From the NCBI RefSeq assembly GCF_943734655.1, contig NC_071354.1:178098411-178162410 (forward strand): DNA of 64,000 bases. Reading direction: 5' to 3'. Shown in pieces: positions 56,262-64,000 of the stretch. The notes under the pieces are model-generated. The model was given only the letters and a program-made list of their open reading frames with translations, was not told where the DNA came from and did not search any database. The first letter of the stretch is position 1; each line of letters starts with the position of its first letter. Source of the stretch: Sabethes cyaneus (taxonomy: Eukaryota; Arthropoda; Insecta; Diptera; Culicidae). Made by a program: the position numbers and the translations under genes.

Positions 56262-56927
56262 ATGCATTACGAACTGATTCTTTTGGGAACGATACTAATT
56301 ATAATCGGCACCGTTGTTGCACCGGCACCACAGCCGCAGCAGGATATCAGACAACTCGGTAAAGAACGACAGCTACTGATCGTCGACGATATGCTCAAAG
56401 GACAGGAAGCGATGGACAAAGCGTTGCGTAGGATGTACCGGCAAGTGGATGCTTCCAATGCTATTCCGTCGGCATCGGCTGACCAAAACAACGATGACAG
56501 TGCTAACAATGATGGCGATCTCGGCGATCCGGACGCTGTTGGCTACTCAAAGGAGGAAGAAGCTTACGATCAAATGAAGTTGCAGAAGATTCGTGAAGCT
56601 CGCCGGCAGTTGGAAGGCTGCGTACAGCGGGTCGCGTCGAATTTTATCGAAATGAACAGTTTGGTGGGGAAAATAGACGATAAAGTTAACGGGGCAATCC
56701 GTGATGGTCAAGATAATGTCAACTATAATTTGTTTTATTATCCCAACGGGAAGCCCTCGCAGAATCATGGCGCGTATCAGGCGAAAAATTCCATCCGGCG
56801 TCACGTTCGTGGCAGTCGGGAACTGAAACTGGAAAATGCAGAAGAACCACAAGTGGAAGAAAGTTCCGTGTTAGAAGAGACAGGGGATGCATTGCCCGAA
56901 ATGGTTTCTATTGCGGAAAGTGAGTAG
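56262..56927 (+). CDS. Secreted single-cysteine helical protein, paralogue B of a divergent pair
   Basis: Predicted 221 residues. Residues 1-20 are hydrophobic (LILLGTILIIIGTVVA), a signal peptide with cleavage near VAPAP. Residues 28-62 are helical; 63-95 are Asp/Asn/Ala-rich and acidic. Residues 98-150 form a charged helix with KIREARRQLEGCVQRVASNF; C120 is the only cysteine. VNYNLFYYPNGK at 153-164 equals the VNYNLYYKPG motif of paralogue A. A basic stretch at 175-188 (IRRHVRGSRELK) offers possible convertase sites, and the last 30 residues are acidic. The start is the Met after the proposed intron; the reading frame is open upstream but the first exon is probably non-coding. AATAAA at 56978-56983 lies 51 bp after the stop. 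Conserved layout and cysteine suggest both proteins could form disulfide-linked dimers. Role unknown. Confidence 0.85.
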   Translation: MHYELILLGTILIIIGTVVAPAPQPQQDIRQLGKERQLLIVDDMLKGQEAMDKALRRMYRQVDASNAIPSASADQNNDDSANNDGDLGDPDAVGYSKEEEAYDQMKLQKIREARRQLEGCVQRVASNFIEMNSLVGKIDDKVNGAIRDGQDNVNYNLFYYPNGKPSQNHGAYQAKNSIRRHVRGSRELKLENAEEPQVEESSVLEETGDALPEMVSIAESE

Positions 56928-56977
56928 AATGACTAGTTGATGATATGTGATTATTTAACTTAATCGACGTTTACGAC

Positions 56978-56983
56978 AATAAA
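56978..56983 (+). terminator. Poly(A) signal of paralogue B
   Basis: AATAAA in GACAATAAAATTGAC, 51 bp after the stop codon. Confidence 0.7.
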
Positions 56984-57292
56984 ATTGACTGTTACATTTG
57001 TTCTGTAGTTTTATTTCATTGACAGCTTAGAAAGATTCATTTTTCGATTGACATTTTTGGTGGGACGCAGTGAAGCGCATGTCTCATTTTCTATTTAAAA
57101 TTGTTACAAGAATGATACGGGTTACATGTCCTACATAACGGATAGGTTTTTTACTGTCGTGCGTTAAAAATTAGCAAAACTCAGATGCAAGATGAATTAA
57201 AAATGATGAATTAAAAATGATGAATGAAAAAGCAAAATTGGGACAAAATCAAGTAGCATTAATTACAAGCAAAGCAAAATTGAATTAAAGTT

Positions 57293-57669
57293 CCCAGCTA
57301 GCACCAACTCGTATATCAATATACGAAAACTATCGTAAATATCGCCTAACAAACTCGAAATCGTAACTAAAGCTGGATAAAGTGGGATCAAGTTGATTTT
57401 CTATCGTATATAATGATAATGACTGACATACATACGATTTTCAGCACAAAATCGTAGAGTAGTACGGAGCGACTCGCGCTTAATCGGATATTATCGTACA
57501 TAAATACTTATATAGTCGTAACGCTCAAAATTATTCGTAATCACATATATCGCCTCCAAAATAGTACGGATATGCCAATTTTGCGCATGAAATACGATTT
57601 TTTTAGCATGTATATCTGTACGTAATGCTGATTTTTACCTTTTTTATACATATGAAAATGCTAGCTGGG
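57293..57669. mobile_element. MITE-like repeat with CCCAGCTAGCA ends
   Basis: The ends CCCAGCTAGCA and TGCTAGCTGGG are perfect 11-bp inverted repeats. Many short palindromes of the ATACGATTTT/TATCGTA type lie inside. TATCGCCTCCAAAATAGTAC resembles ATATCGCCTCCACTTTGGTAC of the repeat at 17573-17975, so they may be relatives. Confidence 0.7.
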
Positions 57670-57740
57670 TTTTACTTTAATTTTTATACAGAACATAATT
57701 GAGTGTTGAAATAAATCAAAATCAGATGACAAAGCAAGAG

Positions 57741-58012
57741 TGAAAGTTGAATACCGTGCCGTATCGAAATCCGTACACCCAAGAACCATACAATTTAAAA
57801 TGGTCAATACAAAATTATGGAATTGTAATATGCAATTCATCACATTTTCTTTTGACAGTAAGTTGCTTATTTTAACATTATTTGGAATCACAGAAAGCTA
57901 AAATTAATCTTAGTTATAAAAAATCGAGCACAAAATGTACAGTTCTTGGTTCAAAATCCGTACACTTTTTCATGTCTGATTCAAAATCCGTACACCTTTG
58001 ATTAAAATTCCG
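57741..58012. repeat. Remnant with iterated AAATCCGTACAC motif
   Basis: AAATCCGTACACCC (57769) and two further AAAATCCGTACAC copies (57952 and 57984), with a related form near 60552. This is probably one end of another MITE cut by the element at 58013-60507. Confidence 0.5.
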
Positions 58013-58136
58013 TAGGGGAGCTGGGGATAAAATAAACACCCTTAGCAATTTCGCCATGTGCCCCCCCAGGAACCAACCAAATGCTGAACGCACTACATGA
58101 ATTGAAAGCTGGATTCATATTCCACGTAGCAATATA

Positions 58137-59132
58137 TACCGTTCTGATTCAATATTAGAACAGTCTTAAACTTCGAACACGTCAGAATAAAATGCTCGTT
58201 AGTATCGCTAATATGATAAAATATTACGTTTATTGTACACCACCGTGTTCGTTAGAATGTCCTCTAGCCGGTGAGGTATGATATTGAACTGTAGGACTCC
58301 TTGTAAGAAATCAGCAGGCGCTGGAAAAAATTAGAACACAGATTTTAACTTCGTTCGCATACTCTTAGCGTTTGGTGCAAAAGTAGCTGTTTTTTCGTTT
58401 GCATTATTTTACCAATTTTAGAACATTTACCTTCCCACTTCGCGATTATTAGGCAAGTGCAAGCTATATAGTAAAGCATAGTTAGAATACAATATTTCAT
58501 GCATTATTTCAAAAATATTAGATATATAAAAAGTGTTCGTAGTTTGAATCACGTTTTGAGGTGTGATTCAAACTTCGAACACCCACAAATAATATCCGGT
58601 TTTTCCGGATTTTCCTTCGGGAAAATGAATTATCTGCATTGTAAAGCTGTACAAAGTTACCTTGCTTCAGATGTGGTACATAGAGTTTGAAAATATTAGC
58701 AATTGACTACAGAAGTACGGATTGCAACTAATTATTGTGTCAAAAATTTAAATCATACTGTTAGGTGGATTTAAAAAGACAGTGTTTAGAAAAAGGACGA
58801 AATTTCACTTATTTAAGTTAAATGACACTAAAAACATTAATACTTTTCAAAGTAATACAAGTGTTCGATGCCTGCGACTGAAATATTCGAGATTTGAATG
58901 TCGACCATGAAAGTGTTCGAAGTTTGAATCAAAACCGAACAACCGTTTTTTAGTGTTTTTCAATGTAAATTAACATTTTATCCTCATTTTCAAAATTTTA
59001 ACATGAAAATAATTAAATTGTCATGCTATTAAACCATTTATGGTAGTAGAATTGAATAGATGTTTTTGAACATTTTTCTTTGAAGAAAGTTTCAGCATAG
59101 CTTAAGTGCTCGAAGTTGGAATCAGAACGGTA
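58137..59132. mobile_element. Nested MITE with iterated TTCGAAGTTTGAATC motif
   Basis: TACCGTTCTGATTC at the left is the exact reverse complement of GAATCAGAACGGTA at the right, TA-flanked. GTGTTCGAAGTTTGAATC-type motifs occur near 58172 (reverse), 58533, 58564 (reverse), 58858, 58911 and 59106. Confidence 0.8.
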
Positions 59133-59728
59133 AAGATGTTTGAAAAAAGACGATTTGTTTATGAAAAATTCCTTATTTTCGAAAGCGTCACATTCGAGCC
59201 TGATTTTTTTTCCTCTGGGTAAAATGAACATGTAGTGGGGGCAAAATGAACATTTCATAGAAAACTAAAGCTAACATGCAGTTTGGATAAATTAAACATT
59301 ATTTTACATTATCATTATTCTACATAAACCGTAGATAATCTACAGGGCTGTTGGAATTAAAATGGTACTCCGCAAAGTTAACATAATGTATCTTTGCCAC
59401 GTTCATACAATGCTTGATTTTCAACTCGCATCATTTTCCAGCACTCGATCATTTTCCGTCATTTTTCGAGAGACTCGATCATTTTTGTTGCTTGGCTGCT
59501 GATAAATGGAAAAAAACTTCATTATACGCACTGTTCATTTTGCCCCCATAGTGAGGTGTTCATTTTACCCCGAAACACCAGTTGTTTTTAAGTGTTTATT
59601 ATAAACAAACAGTTGATAAAAATATTTGCAATTTTTGACAGATCCGCAGGATAGTGATAAGCAAACAACACTAAATGATATTAATAGTCGAAATTTAATT
59701 CGTTTCGCCAAAATAGATTATTTACTAA

Positions 59729-60280
59729 TAGGGTAGATGCTCCAGTAGTGGAGGGATTATGTCTAAAGACAATTTGAACGCAAAATTTATCAGTTTCCAA
59801 TTGAACTACATGATAATATGGTGCACCAATGTAGCTTTAAATACATACATACCAAAATTATACCATTCTGCTGGTTGATATATTTAAAATATTGCTTTTC
59901 CTGACATTAGTCTGTGCTCCTGAAGTAGTGGTAATGTTCCTCTAATAGTGGAAAATTTGCCTATAATAGTGGAATTTTGTTAACCGCCCTAAGTGCAGTG
60001 AACATGGTATCAGGTGGATAACAGCGTAGGCTTGTTAAAATGCTATGGATTGTTACGAATTTCTTAAGCAATTGCACTTATTGGTCTGCTCAAAAGAAAT
60101 TTGTAATTTTTGCACCAACATCTAAGATTTTAACTGAATATCTTAGATAAAATTGTTAACAAATATATATTTAACAATAGAAAATTTGAATTATCTCAAA
60201 ATCCGCCAAAATTATGATATATTTCGAGTTTCCACCACTACTGGTACTACTTACCACAACTACTGGAGCATCTACCACTA
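59729..60280. mobile_element. Nested MITE with GGTAGATGCTCCAGTAGT ends
   Basis: Left TAGGGTAGATGCTCCAGTAG and right (reverse complement TAGTGGTAGATGCTCCAGTA) form the TIRs, bounded by TA. Short AGTAGTGG/AATAGTGG motifs recur near 59926, 59945 and 59967. Confidence 0.8.
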
Positions 60281-60841
60281 GTGGGAATTGCCATCGGCGT
60301 CAGATTTCAGCAAATATTTTTTAACTTTTTCAATTTTTTTCACATTGAAAAGCTTATGATCATCACATATTGTCTCAAACAGCTTGAAATGCTTCTAGGA
60401 GAAGATACCTATTGATCTGGAACAGATTTTAATCGGTTTACTGGGAATTTGGCTACCTACTACCTGTTCATTTTACCCCCCTGTTCATTTTACCCACAGT
60501 TCCCCTGCACCATGTTTAAAATTAACTAAAGCCCGTATATTTATGAATCTAAATCCGTGTATGCTCAATAAGTTAAAAGTTAATTATTATGGTGTTTTTG
60601 TTTATTTGACTGACTGCATGTTATACAGGGGTTTGACAAAATGTTCGGGACAGGCAAAATTTTGATGAAATTCAAACGGCCATTACTTCCATAAAATTGG
60701 ACATTTTGACGTAGGACTACGTCTTACGGCAAGTGATAGGGTGTCATTCCAAAAAATCGAAAAATGCGAGCGTCACGAAAAATGAAAGGTTTTGAACGCT
60801 AATAGCTCCGCGGTTTTCCGATCGATTTTCAATATTCTTAC

Positions 60842-61180
60842 TATTTTTTTTGAAACGATGGTTCTACAATTGATGAAGGGACGGTAGGGGAAAGAAATGA
60901 AAATTTTTGGTGAAGGAGGGGGAAGAGCGGAAAGGAAGGGGGGGGGGGTATTGGTAGCTATGCTTGACAAGTAGTCATTTTGACTCCTACCTTTTGTCCA
61001 ATGCTGGAAGGTGCATGAGTAGGACAAAAGGTAGGAGTCAAAATGACTACTTGTCAAGCATAGCTACCAATACCCCCCCCCCCCCTTCCTTTCCGCTCTT
61101 CCCCCTCCTTCACCAAAAATTTTCATTTCTTTCCCCTACCGTCCCTTCATCAATTGTAGAACCATCGTTTCAAAAAAATA
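60842..61180. repeat. Near-perfect 158-bp palindrome with 22-bp loop
   Basis: Arms 60842-60999 and 61022-61180 differ only in homopolymer length (G run near 60939-60948, C run near 61073-61085) and a base or two at the outer edge. A weaker match, TTTTCCGATCGATT, continues outward beyond an AT-rich insert near 61185-61240. Open frames on both strands here mirror each other and are not genes. Confidence 0.9.
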
Positions 61181-61679
61181 TTAAATATATGTATGACCTC
61201 ATTCCAAGGTCAAGACTAAAATCTTGAGATTAGTCTAATATTCTTACACCAATCGATCGGAAAATCTTCTAAGAATTGACCCAAATGAAAAAAAGTATGG
61301 GTTCTTGATGTTGAACTATTGAAAAATCGAAAATAATGAACCTATCTTTTACCAGAATTCTCGCTTCGTGATTGGTTGAAAGATTCTTTGCGATGATCTA
61401 AACCTATACCAATTTGATATCTGTGCTTGGGAAGTAAGCCAAAACAAGTGACAAAGTTTCCTGATTTCAACAAGATTTCTTTACACCGCAGTTAAACCTA
61501 GTCCAATTTGATGTCTGTGTTAGGGAAGTGTGCCAGAAAAAATGACACAAGTTCGTTGTCCCAACAGATCGCAAATTGTTTACTGCGAGACGAATAAACC
61601 TCGGCGAGTTTGATATCTGTGTTGGAAAAATGTGCTACAGCTGTAGTGTTCGGTTATAATACGACTCTGTATGAAGGTG

Positions 61680-61890
61680 AAATTAGTCATAATCGATGCT
61701 GCCAATTTCAAAAGCAGTTTTTTTGTTTGAAACAAAAATTCGGTTTATGAAAATATATTCGCTGTGTTCAGATTGGCAAAAAGAATGCAGTATATACATT
61801 TTTATAAACACAATCCCGCTTTTGGGCCGAAAAGCTGCTTCCGAAATTGGGCTTTCCGACGAAAAGTCAATGACTGCTAGTTTCCCGTGA
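61680..61890 (+). repeat. Dispersed repeat, copy of 19083-19305
   Basis: ATGAAAATATATTCGCTGTG, CAAAAGCAGTTTTTTTGTTTG and TGACTGCTAGTTTCCCG follow the same order as the inverted copy at 19 kb. No coding content. Confidence 0.7.
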
Positions 61891-62308
61891 ATACGCATGC
61901 TTACCGTTTCATTAGAAGTGTATTGAAAAGATGTGCTGTTGATAAAATAGGATTGAATTGGTAAAATCCCTTCAACGTGGGGAACCATGGGTAATAAAAA
62001 CAATCTTTAATTTCAGTAAGGTAGCAGGAAAGCTATAGTTTGTGTTCTTGATTTTGTTAAATTGTTTTCAAATGCACAATCTTTTGAGAATTGAACGTAT
62101 GCAATGTTACTACTTTGATAAATGTTACATACAACGCATGTAGCATGTATATATGTTGCATATAGCATTTATATATGTTGCATATAGCATGTATACATGA
62201 AGAATCGAATGATTACAAGCATGAATACATGCTACTATCACTACAAAGAGACTTACGTAGTCCTGCGTCACCTATATATGCGGTCGTGTCTTGTACACAA
62301 CCCCTCTG

Positions 62309-63165
62309 ATTTTTAGATGAAACTAATTGCATTCGACGGGGAAATCTTTCTAGTTTTTCTAAAATATTTCTAAATTCACAATAATCAGCGGACAACGGAG
62401 ATATTCTGGGTTATCTGGGGGTATGTCAAAAACTGATTTTTTTCGTCACTTGTATCTTTTTCTGTCATGGAAATTTATTCATATTCTAATTTTATTCCAA
62501 AACTAGATTTCATTTCCAGTCGGCTGATCGAGAAAGAACGGAAATCCGACGAGAAACAATTAAGTTACGGCCATTCTAGTAAAATCACCACTAGTAACAT
62601 CTATTGCTCTGGCCAGTTTAGGACATGACGCAAACCATGTCAATATGACTGCCATGACTGGAAGCATTTCCAGGCTCTTGGCAGCGTGCCATGGCAACCC
62701 TGTAGCAGGTTCTAGGTACCCCCGGCGGAAGTGGTCGTTTCAGGGAATATTCGAAATCATGTCAATATGGGTGTCAAACTTGAAGATTTTCAGCCCGCAA
62801 ATTTTTGAAGTTTGACATCCATATTGGAATGGTTTTGGTTATGTTTTAAAATGGTCATAAAGGTAAGACATTACCTGCAACATTTCCAGAACTGATTTCA
62901 CTAAAATGACCATATCTCGGTTGTTTCATGTCGGATTTCCGCTCTTTTTCGAGCAATCGACTGGAAATGAAATCTAGTTTTGGGATAAAATATGAAAATT
63001 AATAAATTTACATGACAGAAAAAGATACATGCGATTAAAAAAATCAGTTTTTGACATACCCCCAGACATCCCGGAATATCACCGGTGTCCGCTGTCTATT
63101 GCAAATTTTGAAGTATTTTTGGAAAACTAGGAAAATTTCCCCGTCGAATGTAATTAGTTTCATCT
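62309..63165. repeat. Long fold-back, arms up to ~290 bp
   Basis: Left arm from AGATGAAACTAATTGCATTC (62315) to about 62590, and right arm 62880-63165, pair with scattered mismatches. Shared blocks include GAAATGAAATCTAGTTTTG and TTTTTGACATACCCCCAGA. A further pair (CAATATGGGTGTCAAACTTG with AAGTTTGACATCCATATTGG) sits at the centre. Confidence 0.75.
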
Positions 63166-63539
63166 ACAAATGTTCAATTTTGTAAAAGTTATGGCCGTTT
63201 GAATTTCATCAAAATTTTGCCTGTTCCGATCATTTTGTCTAACCCCTGTATATGCTTTTCTTCATAATCAAAGCATTGTGTTTCAGTCCTACTCAGCTAA
63301 GAGTCATTTACAAATATTTTCGTATTTAAGCCAAGTTAGTTATTTTTGGTCGAAAAGCTAAAATATCAAGTTTGGTGCCCACACACTTTTTGCAAACAAA
63401 CCCTCGTTTCTGTCAATCTTCTTCCATTCTTTTGCTTATACGTGAGGAAATATTAGGCTCTGAAATAAACTGTTTTTGCATTTCTGTAAATTAATTGTTT
63501 CGTGCATTTTTTCTCAGCTTTCCGATGGTGGTCTTAAAA

Positions 63540-64000
63540 TTAAAATCAATTGGGGGAATCATGGCGAAAACGGCGATTTATTGATAAAATCTAACATGGC
63601 GGCCAAATCTAAGATGGCCGCCAATTTTTTTCACTTCGTTTATAAGCCCTATCTCTCCTCTTTACAAAGCCATGTCGTTTGTAGTTTGTTTCATAGCAAA
63701 TTTTGGAAATATCACAATAATTACATGAAAATTGTGAGCCTTGCTAAAAATAACTGGTTGTTTTATTCAGTTGATGCCATTGCATACCTAATTTTATGAA
63801 GGTTTCTTATAGCTATTGTTTGAGTTAGTCACCGTTTTCTTTATAATCTGAGTTTCTTGATATTTTCGGTGAAATATCACCGGTGGTGAAAACGGCAATT
63901 TTTTGATAAAATCCAATATGGCGACCAAATCCAAGATGGCCGCCAAATTTTTTTTACTCTATTTGAAAGCCCTGTTCTTTTGCTTTACAGAACCGGGCCA
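63540..64000. repeat. Two diverged ~320-bp units with AAGATGGCCGCCAA motif, cut by window end
   Basis: GAAAACGGCGATTTATTGAT and AAGATGGCCGCCAATTTTTT at 63567-63635 recur as GAAAACGGCAATTTTTTGAT and AAGATGGCCGCCAAATTTTT at 63887-63955. The open frame 63476-63799 lies across it and is not supported. Confidence 0.65.

Larger units (their letters stand above)
58013..60507. mobile_element. Large MITE with GGGTAAAATGAACA ends, containing two nested MITEs
   Basis: The left TAGGGGAGCTGGGGATAAAA pairs with the right end (reverse complement AGGGGAACTGTGGGTAAAAT). The motif TTCATTTTACCCC or its reverse recurs near 59219-59250, 59526-59570 and 60466-60495. Left TA is intact; at the right it is TG. Without its two inserts (58137-59132 and 59729-60280) it would be about 950 bp. 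Confidence 0.7.
60624..63250. mobile_element. Composite region bounded by long TACAGGGGTT inverted ends
   Basis: The left TACAGGGGTTTGACAAAATG and the right (reverse complement TACAGGGGTTAGACAAAATG) match over about 80 bp, including GGCAAAATTTTGATGAAATT. Both abut TA. The interior holds the palindrome 60842-61180, a dispersed repeat at 61680-61890 and the fold-back 62309-63165. It may be one element with inserts or the outer ends of two neighbours. Confidence 0.6.

Noticed and set aside
60773..61227. Two open frames on opposite strands with the same protein sequence
   Set aside because: They are mirror translations of the two arms of the 158-bp palindrome.

Overview
This is eukaryotic DNA, most likely from a culicine-type mosquito. 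No bacterial-style operon, rRNA or intact tRNA gene is visible. The sequence is AT-rich and packed with nested transposon relics of kinds typical of large mosquito genomes: RTE (JAM1-like) non-LTR fragments, a LOA/R1-like and a Jockey-like non-LTR relic, a Tc1/mariner-superfamily (ITmD37E-like) transposase relic, two tRNA-derived SINE families, many TA-flanked MITEs and a TTAA-flanked piggyBac-like MITE. The mosquito assignment is inference from the repeat types; no single gene proves the species.

Five probable protein-coding genes are present. All are small, single-coding-exon genes for secreted proteins with an N-terminal signal peptide, and I can name none of them. One lies at 1148-1681 (minus, 177 aa, proline-rich with a lysine-rich C-terminal patch). 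One lies at 44095-44661 (minus, 188 aa, 13-serine run near the C-terminus). Three form a compact 2.7-kb cluster: 54246-54878 (plus, 210 aa, Thr/Ser/Lys-rich), 54970-55722 (minus, 250 aa) and 56262-56927 (plus, 221 aa). The last two are head-to-head paralogues. They share a charged helical core with a single cysteine and a V-N-Y-N-L motif, each has a likely 5' UTR intron ending just before the ATG, and their TATA boxes face away from each other about 235 bp apart. The first two of the cluster are tail-to-tail, with poly(A) signals close enough that their transcripts should overlap. This cluster is the most interesting biology in the window.

Layout. 0-3.5 kb: one secreted-protein gene plus unassigned DNA. 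3.5-10.5 kb: a SINE-like element, a LOA/R1-like relic, RTE pieces and four MITEs. 10.8-19.4 kb: dispersed repeats, an 8-bp microsatellite, degenerate minisatellite arrays, SINEs and fold-backs. 19.8-22.6 kb: one RTE copy split by a 1.48-kb insert with a 23-bp target-site duplication (TSD) and by a SINE. 23-30 kb: transposase relic, piggyBac-like MITE with a perfect 140-bp inverted repeat, Jockey relic, fold-back. 30.5-32.7 kb: an RTE relic split by a SINE-like element (24-bp TSD) and by a MITE. 36-42 kb: three RTE copies in tandem. 42-44 kb: SINEs. 44-48.5 kb: one gene and unassigned DNA. 48.5-52.1 kb: a possible 3.5-kb element bounded by GGCCGAA arrays and holding other insertions. 52.5-57 kb: MITE, dispersed repeat and the gene cluster. 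57.3-63.3 kb: a dense stack of nested MITEs and palindromes. 63.5-64 kb: a GGCCGCC-rich repeat running off the end.

The secreted proteins probably act outside the cell or in a secreted matrix, but their role cannot be read from the sequence. The rest of the window is best read as a stratigraphy of transposon insertions.
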